Of a stretch of DNA of 64,000 bases, positions 22,646-31,406 are shown piece by piece; the first letter of the stretch is position 1; the number at the start of each line of letters is the position of its first letter. This DNA comes from Planctomycetota bacterium. GTDB taxonomy: Bacteria; Planctomycetota; UBA1135; UBA2386. A program made the position numbers and the translations under genes. Where the stretch lies: positions 1 through 64,000 of the forward strand of contig JACKIC010000005.1 of assembly GCA_020638655.1 (NCBI GenBank). Reading direction: 5' to 3'. A model generated the notes under the pieces. It did not search any database and was not told the DNA's origin. It worked only from the letters and a program-made list of their open reading frames with translations.

Positions 22646-25113
22646 CGGCTGGACTCCATCAGGGGATCGATCTTGTCGAGAGTAGCCCGGTCGTGACCGG
22701 CGAGGTCACGGGCGCGGGCCAGATACTGCTTGCGGACGGACACGTCGCGCTGCGCCTGGGCCTCGAACCAGTGCGGGGCGGCGGCGAGGGCCGCCCACGG
22801 GTCGACGCCGGCGGCCGGATCGCGCTCGCCGAGGAACAGGCGCGCGTCGCGGCGGCTGTCGGCGTAGCGCAGCAGGTGCTCGATGGCGATCCGCGCGGCG
22901 GCTGCGGCATCCGCCGGGCGCCCCTCTTCGGCGCGCCGCTGCATCGCGAACCACGCCGCCGGGCCGGCGCCGACGTCTCCAGGCAGCTCGTCGAAGCAGC
23001 CGCAGGTGGCCATGCCGACGGCGCGCTGCACGGACCGGTCGGCTTCCAGGCTGCGCCAGAGCACCACCAGACCCTGCCGCGCCAGCAGCTGCCGCTGCGG
23101 GTGCGCGCGCCAGGTCGTCATCACCGCGTCGAACGCGGCCTGCACGGCGACGGCGTCGGCGCCGCGCAGCGCCTGCGCGATCGCGGCCACGAACGGAAAC
23201 CCGTGGCTGCCGTCGGGCCAGCGCTCGGCGCGTTCGCGTTCGGCCTCGGGCTCGGCCAGCGGCGCCAGCAGCACCAACTCGGCGAGCAGCTGCAGGTCGG
23301 CCGCCGACTTCGGCTCGCCCATCGTCGCCACGATCTCGTAGCGCATCGAATCGAGGTCGTCGGACCACTGCCCCGACGTGATCGCCGCGCGCAGCTCGGC
23401 GACCAGCGCGGCGCGGTGGCCGCCGGCGCACAGCGCGCGCAGCGCGATCTCCTGCGCCTCGAACCCGTCCATGGTCGAACGCACGTCAACCCACAGCGGC
23501 ACCAGCTCCGGCGCGGGGCAGCGCGCGGCCCACGCCAGCAGCTCGGCGGCGAGCGCCTCGTCCGCCTGCCGCGCCGCGGCGATCAGCGACCGCGCCAGGT
23601 CGACGTCGAGCGGCTCGTCGAGCGCCGTGCAGCGCCGCACGAACGACGGCGACAGCTGCGGGCTCTGCGCGACGAGCTGCGCGAGCTGCGCGCGCTCGCC
23701 GAGCGTCACCAGCGCCAGCCGCACCGCCGCGAGCTGCAGGTCGCGCGCCTTCTCGTCCACGCCGTCGGGCGCCGCTGCGCGCAGCTCACCGAGCAGCAGT
23801 TCGCGCACCTCGGGCTCGCGCCGCCGCGACAGCACCTGCGCCAGCGCCGAGAAGTCCGGGTGGGTGCGCAGCAGCGGCCACGCCGCGAGCAGGTCCTTGG
23901 GGGTCGCGCGCAGCGCGATGACGATCGCGGCGCGTTCGCACCACAGGCCCGCGACGCAGCCGGCCTCCTCGATCGGCGCCAGCAGCGTGCGCAGCAGTTC
24001 GGGCTCGAGCGTCGGGCGGCGCCCGAGCGCGACCAGCGCCGCGGTCGAGATCTCCGGCGTGCTCAGCAGCCAGTCGCGCAATCGCGTCGCCGGGATGCTC
24101 TCGACGGCGACGTCGAGCAGGCGGCGCAGCGGCGAGCGCTGCGCGTCGGCGGAGTCGTCGACCCAGTCGAGCACACGCTCGTCGGCGACCTGCGCCTTGG
24201 CCAACGTCTCGAACGCCGCGCGGCGCAACTCGGGCGACGCCTGTTCGTCGGTGAGCACGGCGATCACGCGCTCGATACGCGCGGGCCGGTCGAGCAGCGG
24301 CGCGGCGCGCTGCAGCCACAGGCGCTCGAGCGGCACCTCGCCGTCGAGGGCCGCGGCGGCGCGTTCTTCGTAGACCCGCGGCGCGTAGTCGATCACGTAC
24401 TGGCAGATCTCGCTGGCTGGCGCCGGCGGCAGGGTCACGGCCAGCGACAGCAGCCGCGCGCGCCCCTTGTCGGACAAGCGGTCGAACCACGGCACCACGG
24501 CGCCGACCTCGACCTTGCCCTGCAACAACAGGCCGTGCACCTTGGCGACCAGCGCGTCGGCGACCAGCGAGGGCAACACCGCGAACGCCGCGTGACAGCC
24601 GTCGTCGGCCGCGCCACCGACCAGGGTCTCGAGCACCACGCCAGCCTCGGCCAAGGTCAGCGGCCTGCCGCGCACCGCCAGCCACAGGCATCGGCGATCG
24701 CCGGTGACACGCTCGTCGGCCAGCTCGTGTTCGGCGAGCGGCACGAACGCCGAACGCGGCGCGAGCGCCAGCTCGCGCGCCAGCGGCAGCGCCGCGGCGG
24801 GGTCCTGCTGCAGCGCCTCGAGCAGCTGGGCCGGGATCTGCGTCCACTCGTGGCGCACGATCGCCGCCACCGAATCGGCGACCTCGGCGCTCGCACCGCC
24901 CAGCGCCGCCACCACGGTCGCGACGTCGAGCGCGCCGGCGTCCTGCAGCCGCGACAGCGCCGCGCAGCGCAGCTCCGGCAGGCGGTCTGCCTGCAGCGCG
25001 TCCTTCCGAAGCTGCTGCACCTGCTGCTCGTCGAGCTGTGGCGCGGGCGTCGGCACCTGCGCGGCGAGCGACGCGGCGAGCAGCAGCGCGGCGGTGTTCG
25101 CAACCTTGCTCAT
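22642..25113 (-). CDS. Secreted HEAT-repeat-like protein
   Basis: The 823-residue product has a signal peptide (NTAALLLAASLAAQ) and then a long array of paired helices with the RAALSRLQDAGALDVATVVA style of HEAT repeats. It would form a solenoid scaffold in the periplasm or envelope. The C-terminus overlaps the YdjY lipoprotein start and the N-terminus overlaps the nnrD stop, each by four bases. No catalytic motif is visible. Confidence 0.75.
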   Translation of the reverse strand: MSKVANTAALLLAASLAAQVPTPAPQLDEQQVQQLRKDALQADRLPELRCAALSRLQDAGALDVATVVAALGGASAEVADSVAAIVRHEWTQIPAQLLEALQQDPAAALPLARELALAPRSAFVPLAEHELADERVTGDRRCLWLAVRGRPLTLAEAGVVLETLVGGAADDGCHAAFAVLPSLVADALVAKVHGLLLQGKVEVGAVVPWFDRLSDKGRARLLSLAVTLPPAPASEICQYVIDYAPRVYEERAAAALDGEVPLERLWLQRAAPLLDRPARIERVIAVLTDEQASPELRRAAFETLAKAQVADERVLDWVDDSADAQRSPLRRLLDVAVESIPATRLRDWLLSTPEISTAALVALGRRPTLEPELLRTLLAPIEEAGCVAGLWCERAAIVIALRATPKDLLAAWPLLRTHPDFSALAQVLSRRREPEVRELLLGELRAAAPDGVDEKARDLQLAAVRLALVTLGERAQLAQLVAQSPQLSPSFVRRCTALDEPLDVDLARSLIAAARQADEALAAELLAWAARCPAPELVPLWVDVRSTMDGFEAQEIALRALCAGGHRAALVAELRAAITSGQWSDDLDSMRYEIVATMGEPKSAADLQLLAELVLLAPLAEPEAERERAERWPDGSHGFPFVAAIAQALRGADAVAVQAAFDAVMTTWRAHPQRQLLARQGLVVLWRSLEADRSVQRAVGMATCGCFDELPGDVGAGPAAWFAMQRRAEEGRPADAAAAARIAIEHLLRYADSRRDARLFLGERDPAAGVDPWAALAAAPHWFEAQAQRDVSVRKQYLARARDLAGHDRATLDKIDPLMESSR

Positions 25114-25922
25114 CGCAGTTCCTCGGCGATCGCCGCTGGCAGGTCGCTGGCGATCATCCCGCGCTGCGACAGCCGCGCCGCGACCCGATCACCGGCGCGA
25201 CCGTGCACGGCCGCGCCGAGGCACGCCGCGTCGAACGGTGAGAGTCCCTGGGCCAGCAGCGCGCCGATCAGCCCGGCGAGCACGTCGCCCGAACCGCCCG
25301 TCGCCATGCCGGGGTTGCCGCTGCGGTTGTGGAAGGAGCGCAGCCCGTCGCCGACCAGCGTGCCCGCGCCCTTGAGCACGACGACCGCGCCGCTGCGTTC
25401 GCACAGCGCCGCGAGCGCCGCGGGGCGATCGCGCTGCACGGCCGCGGCCGTGGTGCCCAGCAGGCGCGCCGCCTCGCCGGGGTGTGGCGTCAGCACCAGG
25501 CGCCGCCGCGTCGCCGGCGCTCGACGCAGCGGCGCGAGCACGTTGAGCGCGTCGGCGTCGAGCACGGCCGGTGCCTGCCCGCCGGCCAGCACCGCGCGCA
25601 GCAGGGTCTTCGTCGCCGCGCCCTGGCCGAGCCCGGGCCCCACCACCACCGCGTCCGCGCCGCGCAGCGCGGTCGTGAACGGAGCCCCCGCGCGCGCCAC
25701 GGTGGTTGCGCACGGCACCGCCAGCGGCAGCAGCGGCAACAGCGCCTTGGGCAAGGCCACCTGCACCAGCCCCGCGCCCGCGCGCAGCGCGCTGGTCGCG
25801 CACAGGATCGCCGCGCCGAGCATCGTCTCGCTGCCCGCGACGACGAGCACGGTGCCGTAGTCACCCTTGTGGCCGTCCGCCGCGCGCTGCGGCAGCTTCG
25901 GCAGCTGGCGCACGCGCTTCAT
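25110..25922 (-). CDS. nnrD: ADP-dependent NAD(P)H-hydrate dehydratase
   Basis: The 270-residue product belongs to the ribokinase-like YjeF C-terminal family, which repairs hydrated NADH and NADPH. Clear motifs are GDYGTVLVVAGS near the start, LTPHPGEAARL, GAVVVLKGAGTLVGDG and the nucleotide site MATGGSGDVLAGLIGA. The epimerase half (NnrE) found fused in many bacteria is absent. It overlaps the asparaginase stop by four bases. Confidence 0.9.
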   Translation of the reverse strand: MKRVRQLPKLPQRAADGHKGDYGTVLVVAGSETMLGAAILCATSALRAGAGLVQVALPKALLPLLPLAVPCATTVARAGAPFTTALRGADAVVVGPGLGQGAATKTLLRAVLAGGQAPAVLDADALNVLAPLRRAPATRRRLVLTPHPGEAARLLGTTAAAVQRDRPAALAALCERSGAVVVLKGAGTLVGDGLRSFHNRSGNPGMATGGSGDVLAGLIGALLAQGLSPFDAACLGAAVHGRAGDRVAARLSQRGMIASDLPAAIAEELR

Positions 25923-26965
25923 GCGGGCCACTCCATGGTGCAACGCACCTCGCCGACGGGTCGCCGCTGCGTGTTCTCGATCGGCACCCGCCAGAACGAC
26001 CGCAGCGCCGCGGGCACCTGTTCGCCGCCGAAGGCGCCGAGCCAGCGCAGGGTGTCGACCACCACCGGCTCGTAGCCGCGCTGGCTGCCGTCGTCGATCT
26101 TGACTGCGATGCCGACCGCCCCGGGGCACCGCCGCCGCGCCGGGTCGGGCGCGAGCGCCACCGCGAACACCCCTTCGGCGCCGTTCTTGGGGAAGCAGCG
26201 CCCCGGCAGTTGTTGCACGAGCGAAGTACAGAGCAGACCCTCGCCCTGGAGCAGGACCGGCTGCTCTGCGACCGCGTCGAGGACCGTGCGACATGCCGCC
26301 GCCCGAACGGGGGGCAGCCCCGCGGGGTTCGCCAGCTGCGCAAATGCCCGGGCCAGCGCCGCGAGCGGCAGCCAGAACGTCGGCGCACCGCAACCGTCGA
26401 GGCCGACCTCCGGCGGCACCGGCAGCCCGGCCATCGCCGCGACCACCGCACGCACCTCCTGCTGCGCGCGGCACTCGGGGTCCAGGTAGGCGTCGAGGTC
26501 GTCGCCGCAGGCCTGGGCCAGGCACAGGAACCCGGTGTGCTTGCCGCTGCAGTTGTTGTGCACCTTGCGCGGCCGCTCGCCGGCCGCGAGCAGCGCCAAC
26601 CGGCTGGCCTTGTCGAACGGCGCGTGCGGGCCGCAGCCGAGCCGGTCTTCGTCGAGCCCCGCGCGCGCCAGGAACGAGCGCACCGCGGCGAGGTGCACGG
26701 GCGCGCCGACGTGGCTGGCGCACATCACCGCGATCTCGGCCGCAGGCATCGCCAACTGCCGGTGCAGGCCGCGCTCGAGGAACGGCAGCGCCTGCAGCGG
26801 CTTGGTCGCCGAGCGCGCGTAGATCGGCCGCCCGACGTCACCGCGCGCGACCAGCAGTTCGCCGTCGTGCACCACCGCCAGGGCGCCGCGGTGCCACGAC
26901 TCGGTCCGGCCGCTGCGCGTGGCTTCGGCCAGGATCGGGCTGGAGTTCGGGTCGGCCGCGGTCAT
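25919..26965 (-). CDS. Asparaginase of the type II (rhizobial) family
   Basis: The 348-residue product matches the zinc-stabilised asparaginase family of Rhizobium etli (ReAV). It has SATKPLQ (Ser and Lys at about residues 52 and 55), NNCSGKHTGF (Cys139, Lys142) and DGCGAP (Cys192). These are the positions used for catalysis and metal binding in that family. It would hydrolyse asparagine to aspartate and ammonia. It is the first gene of the five-gene overlap chain; the adjacent 27046 gene is divergent. Confidence 0.9.
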   Translation of the reverse strand: MTAADPNSSPILAEATRSGRTESWHRGALAVVHDGELLVARGDVGRPIYARSATKPLQALPFLERGLHRQLAMPAAEIAVMCASHVGAPVHLAAVRSFLARAGLDEDRLGCGPHAPFDKASRLALLAAGERPRKVHNNCSGKHTGFLCLAQACGDDLDAYLDPECRAQQEVRAVVAAMAGLPVPPEVGLDGCGAPTFWLPLAALARAFAQLANPAGLPPVRAAACRTVLDAVAEQPVLLQGEGLLCTSLVQQLPGRCFPKNGAEGVFAVALAPDPARRRCPGAVGIAVKIDDGSQRGYEPVVVDTLRWLGAFGGEQVPAALRSFWRVPIENTQRRPVGEVRCTMEWPA

Positions 26966-27045
26966 GGGTGACAGGTTATACGGTGTGGACGACGACGAGG
27001 CTCGCGCCGCGCGGTCCGCCCGGCTACAACGCCCAGCGTCCGCGC

Positions 27046-27459
27046 ATGGAACTCGTCGAAGTCGAACTGGCCCGCGTCGTCATCCACCAGAAGGGTGACC
27101 AGCAGTACATCCACCTGCGCGAACGGCACGGCGACCGCGGCTTTCCGATCGTGATCGGCTTCAACGAGGTCGAGGAGATCAACCGCAAGCTGTGCGGCGT
27201 CAAGCCGCCGCGACCGCTGACCCACGACCTGATCGGCCGCATCCTCGGCGCGCTCGACCACCGCCTGTCGCGCGTGATCATCAACGAGCTGCGCGAAGGC
27301 ACCTTCTTCGCCAACCTCGTGCTGCTGCCGAGCGACAACCCGCAGGGCCCCGAACACACCGTCGACTGCCGGCCGTCCGACGCGATCGCGCTGGCGGTGC
27401 AGACCGGCGCGCCGATCCTGGTCGCGCGCGAAGTGTTCGAGGCGGTCGCCAACGATTGA
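27046..27459 (+). CDS. Bifunctional nuclease family (DUF151) protein
   Basis: The 137-residue product has the full BFN domain: FPIVIGFNEVEEINRKL, then RPLTHDLIGRILGAL, then a strand region ending CRPSDAIALAVQTGAPILV. The family has reported nuclease activity in some members and is common in planctomycetes and Thermotoga. It starts at ATG 27046, divergent from the asparaginase operon and directly upstream of tRNA-Ser. Confidence 0.9.
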   Translation: MELVEVELARVVIHQKGDQQYIHLRERHGDRGFPIVIGFNEVEEINRKLCGVKPPRPLTHDLIGRILGALDHRLSRVIINELREGTFFANLVLLPSDNPQGPEHTVDCRPSDAIALAVQTGAPILVAREVFEAVAND

Positions 27460-27539
27460 GCCGGCACGTTGAGCCGGACCGCGGCGCGCGCTAGCGTGCG
27501 CCCCCTCGGCACGGCGCACGGCGCCAGCTGGTCTCCCGC

Positions 27540-27629
27540 GGAGGGATGGCAGAGTGGCCGAATGCGGCGGTTTTGAAAACCGCTGTCGGTGCAAGCCGAC
27601 CGGGGGTTCGAATCCCTCTCCCTCCGCCA
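27540..27629 (+). tRNA. tRNA-Ser (anticodon TGA)
   Basis: Acceptor GGAGGGA pairs with TCCCTCC, followed by G and encoded CCA. The anticodon loop TTTTGAAAA carries TGA. A long variable arm typical of tRNA-Ser (TGTCGGTGCAAGCCGACC) is present. T-arm GGTTCGAATCC. Confidence 0.96.
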
Positions 27630-27631
27630 CT

Positions 27632-29785
27632 TCATCGCCCGACGCCGGGCGCGCCGGGCGGTCGCAGCGTCAGCACGAGATCGGTCTGGCCCGCGAGCAC
27701 GTCGTCGGCCTTGGTCTGCACCTCCCAGACGGTCGCGTCGTGCGCCCCGACGGTGCCCACGAACGACGCCGGCACCTCGATGCGGAACCGCCCCTCGTCG
27801 TCGGTCGCGTGCAGCGCCGAGCTGCCGCGCTCATTGCCGCGCTGCCGCACCCAGATGCGCGCCTTGATGCCCTTGCCGGCCGCGTCGAGCACCTGGCCGC
27901 CGAGGAACGCTGCCGGCTCGAGCACGAGCCGAATGCCGGTGGTGCCCGCGCGTACGCTCAGCATGGGCGCCAACACCCATCCCGACGGCGGGCTGAACAT
28001 CGTGATCACGAATTGGCCCGCATCCAGGCCTTCGAAGGTGAAGGCTCCGCCCGGTCGCACGCGCGCCGAGAAGGACTCGCCGCTCTCCATGGTGGCCGTG
28101 AGGTGCATCTGCGCGCCCTCGTCACCGACGGCGCGACCGTCGGCGTAGGCGATCGTTCCCGCGATCGAGAGGCCGCGCGGCACGACGACCTCGACGTCAC
28201 GCGTGATCTCACCATCGCGCACGTGAACCCCCTGCGCGATGTTCTCGGACCGATTCGGGAGCCGTATTCCGATCGTGTAGGAGCCTGCGCTCACGCCCGT
28301 GAAGCGAAAGGTGCCGTTCGTGTCGGTGCGCCCGCTGCGCCCCTGGAACTGGCTGACCTCGAGCCCCCGCGACCGGTCCGGACACCACGCCTGCGCGTCG
28401 CCGTTGGCGCCGCGCAGGCCGACCGTGAGCCCGGCGAGGGCGTTGCCCGCGTCGTCCACGACGCGCCCCTCGACACCGCCGGCGGCGCGCAGCACGACGT
28501 CGCCGAGGTTCAGCCGTTCGCCGCTCGGGAGCTGGCGCGGCAACAGGTAGGTGCGCGTGCCGAGGCCTTCGCCGCGCGCGTAGAACGAGTAGTGCAGCTC
28601 GGGCCGCAGCCCCAGCGCGACGAAGCGCCCGTCCTTGCCGACCTCGGCGCGCAGCCAGTCGCAGCCCTGCATGCCGGGCCCTTCCGCGAAGTTGGCCGCG
28701 ATCGCCACGTACGCGGTCGTGACCGGCGCGCCGGCCGCGTCGACGAGGCGCCCGACGACCTCGCCGCCGCGCTCCAGCGCGAACTCGAGCGGCTCGTCGA
28801 GCTTGCCGGTCGCGTTGCGGAACGCCGACGCGTAGCCGACCGCCTGCGCCTGGATGCAGACGAAGCCGTCGTCCTCGACGCCGCGCAGCACGAAGGTGCC
28901 GTCGACCCCCGTTCGCGCGACGCGCTGGAACGTCCACGAGTCCGACACCTCGGCGTCGACGATCGGCGCGCCCGTGGTCTTCTCGATCACGCGCCCGCGC
29001 ACGGCCTTGCCGGGATCGAGGTCGATCTCTGCACGGTGCACGCCGCCCGCGACGAGCTCCAGGCGCTGCCACGATTCGCTGTAGTCGGGCGACTTCACCT
29101 GCACGAACACGATCGCGGGCTGCAGCCCCGTGAACCGGAACGTGCCGCCCGCGGCGGTGCGTCCCTGCGCCAGCGCGACGCTCTCGCCTTCGATCGCGAT
29201 CCGGACCGGCGCGTCGGCGAGGCCGACGCCCGCGGCGCGCACCACGCCTTCGACCGTGGCGCCGCGCGTCAGCTCCACCACGACCTCCGTGCCGCCACAC
29301 AGATGCGTCCTGGTCACCGGCGCGAAGCCAGCGGCCTGCACGTACAGCTGATGCTGCCGCGCGCGCGGCACGGCGAAGCGGAAGGTCCCGTCGGCGGCGC
29401 TGCGGGTCTTGCCGATCTCGGTGACGCGCTTGCCGTAGTCCAGGTCGAGGTTCCAGAACTCGTCGGCGTCGCGGTGCCGCAGCGCGACCTCGGCGCCCGC
29501 GACCGGCGCGCCGCTGGCGGCGACGATCACCCGGCCCCAGAGCTCTTCGGGCGAGGGTTGGGGCGCAGCTTGCGTCGCCGCACCGTCGACTTCCGTCGGT
29601 TCGGCGGCGCTGCGCTGCGGCGCGTCGACCGCCTTCGTCACCGCGCCCGCTTCGGTCTGCGCTGCGGCATCCGCGGTCGGCGCGACCACGGGCTCGAGCG
29701 CGGGCTGCAGCGTGCGCGGCGCCCACCACAGGCCCATCGCGAGCAGCACGACGAGCAATACGAGGGCGACGGTCAGTTGGCGCAT
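27632..29785 (-). CDS. Membrane-anchored protein with carboxypeptidase-regulatory-like repeats
   Basis: The 717-residue product starts with one transmembrane anchor (VALVLLVVLLAMGLWW) and an Ala/Pro-rich linker. Six or more beta-sandwich modules follow, each with the G-x-V-x-(8-12)-G-A-x-V pattern (WGRVIVAASGAPVAGAEVAL, GRVIEKTTGAPIVDAEV). These are carboxypeptidase-D regulatory-like or SpaA-like domains, and the protein is probably displayed outside the cytoplasmic membrane. No enzyme domain is seen, so it is a structural or adhesive surface protein by inference. Confidence 0.8.
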   Translation of the reverse strand: MRQLTVALVLLVVLLAMGLWWAPRTLQPALEPVVAPTADAAAQTEAGAVTKAVDAPQRSAAEPTEVDGAATQAAPQPSPEELWGRVIVAASGAPVAGAEVALRHRDADEFWNLDLDYGKRVTEIGKTRSAADGTFRFAVPRARQHQLYVQAAGFAPVTRTHLCGGTEVVVELTRGATVEGVVRAAGVGLADAPVRIAIEGESVALAQGRTAAGGTFRFTGLQPAIVFVQVKSPDYSESWQRLELVAGGVHRAEIDLDPGKAVRGRVIEKTTGAPIVDAEVSDSWTFQRVARTGVDGTFVLRGVEDDGFVCIQAQAVGYASAFRNATGKLDEPLEFALERGGEVVGRLVDAAGAPVTTAYVAIAANFAEGPGMQGCDWLRAEVGKDGRFVALGLRPELHYSFYARGEGLGTRTYLLPRQLPSGERLNLGDVVLRAAGGVEGRVVDDAGNALAGLTVGLRGANGDAQAWCPDRSRGLEVSQFQGRSGRTDTNGTFRFTGVSAGSYTIGIRLPNRSENIAQGVHVRDGEITRDVEVVVPRGLSIAGTIAYADGRAVGDEGAQMHLTATMESGESFSARVRPGGAFTFEGLDAGQFVITMFSPPSGWVLAPMLSVRAGTTGIRLVLEPAAFLGGQVLDAAGKGIKARIWVRQRGNERGSSALHATDDEGRFRIEVPASFVGTVGAHDATVWEVQTKADDVLAGQTDLVLTLRPPGAPGVGR

Positions 29786-30236
29786 GCTTCCTCCGGAGCG
29801 ACGCAGCCTAGCTGCTCACGAAGATCACCGATACCCCGCGCGGCGCAACGCGTGGACGATCCGCGCCCACGGGCCCGAGCATCGGGTGCGGTTCCGCATC
29901 ACGCGCCGTAGCGCGCACCACACAGTGCGCTACCGCACGACCACGTCTGCCGACCGCGGGCCGCGAGCATCGCCCCCGCGCACACGACGAGTCGCGTTGG
30001 GCACAGGGCTTGCACGGGTCGCGGTATGGAACACCGACCCGCCGCCTTCGGGCGACGACGACCAGCGCATCACCGTCCGGCGAGGGGCCTCGATCTCGTG
30101 GCAACCGGACGGGCAGCCGTGCCCGCGACAGGGACGAAAGGGAACGGACACGGCCATCCCATCTGCGTCGTCGGTCGCCTGGCGGCGGCGGGTCATTTCA
30201 CCTGCGCGGGCGCGCGGCCGTGTTCGCCTTCGATCG
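29786..30236. other. About 450 bases without a convincing gene
   Basis: The stretch keeps open frames on both strands because of its GC content, but none shows coding-like periodicity, a start with a ribosome site, or a recognisable domain. Local base composition differs little from its neighbours. It may hold promoters for the surface protein on the - strand. Confidence 0.5.
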
Positions 30237-30356
30237 CTACTTGCGGCCGTAGAATTCGCGCCACTCCCCGGTGCGAAGGTCGACGCTGTTCGGCACCGCG
30301 GCGCGATCCATGCCCGCGGCATCGCGAATGCGCTTGAGCTCGAGTCGGCGCTCCAT
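30237..30356 (-). CDS. Possible 39-residue protein, divergent from the small antitoxin-like gene
   Basis: ATG 30356 opens a 39-residue frame with strongly GC-ending codons, ending with WREFYGRK. The start is inside the leader of the + strand antitoxin-like gene, so the two would be divergently arranged. It could be a small real protein, or the end of a gene whose 5' part is lost. No family. Confidence 0.35.
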   Translation of the reverse strand: MERRLELKRIRDAAGMDRAAVPNSVDLRTGEWREFYGRK

Positions 30357-30423
30357 GCGCTGCTGAGGCGGTCCAACACCTGGCACCATGCGCCACATGC
30401 TCGCACGCGCCAGAGCCCCGGCT

Positions 30424-30681
30424 ATGCTCGTGCCCGTGACCCGATTCCCGGTCGACCCAGCAACCCCGTTGTCACCAGCCGAGAAGCTCAGGCTATCCCT
30501 GCAGATGTTCGAGTATGGCTGCCAATTGATGCGCGAGAACCTGCGCCGGAGATTCCCCGAACTGGACACCGAAGCGCTGGAGCAGGCCCTTCAAGCCTGG
30601 CTACGAGATCGCCCCGAAACCGCCTCTTGCGAGGGCCCACTGCGCCCGGGTACCTGGCCACGAGGCGTCCATGGGGATTGA
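30424..30681 (+). CDS. Rv0078B-like small antitoxin-type protein
   Basis: The frame gives about 85 residues from ATG 30424 (ATG 30388 and GTG 30436 are alternatives). The conserved-looking centre is TPLSPAEKLRLSLQMFEYGC followed by RENLRRRFPELDTEALEQAL. It resembles the short helical antitoxins annotated as Rv0078B-related. Those normally sit next to a nucleotidyltransferase-like toxin. No toxin follows here: the next gene is a - strand response regulator. It may be a solitary or relict antitoxin. Confidence 0.55.
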   Translation: MLVPVTRFPVDPATPLSPAEKLRLSLQMFEYGCQLMRENLRRRFPELDTEALEQALQAWLRDRPETASCEGPLRPGTWPRGVHGD

Positions 30682-30734
30682 GGAACTGCTGCGATAGGCA
30701 CCGAACCTAGTCACGGCGCCTGGTCACGGCGCCA

Positions 30735-31406
30735 TCACGGCACGAGCCGATACCCCACGCCGTGCACCGTCTGCAGCCACGCCGGCGCCGACGGATCGGC
30801 TTCGATCTTCTTGCGCAGCTGGAACACGTGCGTATCCACCGTGCGCGTCGTCGGCGTGGCATCGTAGCCCCAGACGGCGCGCAGCAGGTCGTCGCGCGAA
30901 CACGCCTGGCCGCGGTGGCGCAAGAGGTGCGCCAGCAGTTCGGCTTCTTTGGGCAGCAAGCGGAACGTCTGCCCGTCCCGGCGCACTTCGTGGCCCGCGA
31001 GATCGACCTCGGCGTCGCCGAGCAACACGGCACTCGCAGGCTGCTCGGTGCGGCGCTGCACGGCGACGATGCGCGCGGCGAGCTCGTGCACGCTGAACGG
31101 CTTGGTGACGTAGTCGTCGGCGCCGACGGACAGGCCGAGCACGCGCTGGTCGACCTCGCCGCGCGCGGTCAGCACGATCACGGGCGTGCGGTCGCCCGCG
31201 CGCCGCAGCGTGCGCAACACGTCGAGGCCCTCGCCGTCGGGCAGGCGCAGGTCGAGCAGCACCATGTGGAAGCGCTGCGCGGCCAGGGCGTCCTGCGCCG
31301 CACGCACGCCGCCTGCCGCGGTGACGAGCCACTCGCGCGCGGTGAAGAAGTCGACGAGGCTCTCGCGGATGCTGGCGTCGTCCTCGACCACGAGCAGCTG
31401 GTTCAC
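30735..31406 (-). CDS. OmpR/PhoB-type response regulator
   Basis: The 223-residue product has a receiver domain (LLVVEDDASIRESLVDFF; phosphorylated Asp in VLLDLRLPDGEG; Lys in YVTKPF) and a winged-helix DNA-binding domain (DDLLRAVWGYDATPTTRTVDTHVFQLRKKIE). It would act on DNA after phosphorylation by the kinase encoded upstream, whose stop overlaps its ATG by four bases. Confidence 0.95.
   Translation of the reverse strand: MNQLLVVEDDASIRESLVDFFTAREWLVTAAGGVRAAQDALAAQRFHMVLLDLRLPDGEGLDVLRTLRRAGDRTPVIVLTARGEVDQRVLGLSVGADDYVTKPFSVHELAARIVAVQRRTEQPASAVLLGDAEVDLAGHEVRRDGQTFRLLPKEAELLAHLLRHRGQACSRDDLLRAVWGYDATPTTRTVDTHVFQLRKKIEADPSAPAWLQTVHGVGYRLVP

Noticed and set aside
22693..25860. A 1055-codon + strand frame
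   Set aside because: Antisense to the HEAT protein and nnrD genes; its product is low-complexity and Arg-rich, as expected for a GC-rich shadow.
29712..30710. A 332-codon + strand frame over the intergenic region
   Set aside because: No recognisable domain, no ribosome site and a shadow-type Arg/Ser/Pro composition. It overlaps the start of the - strand surface protein.
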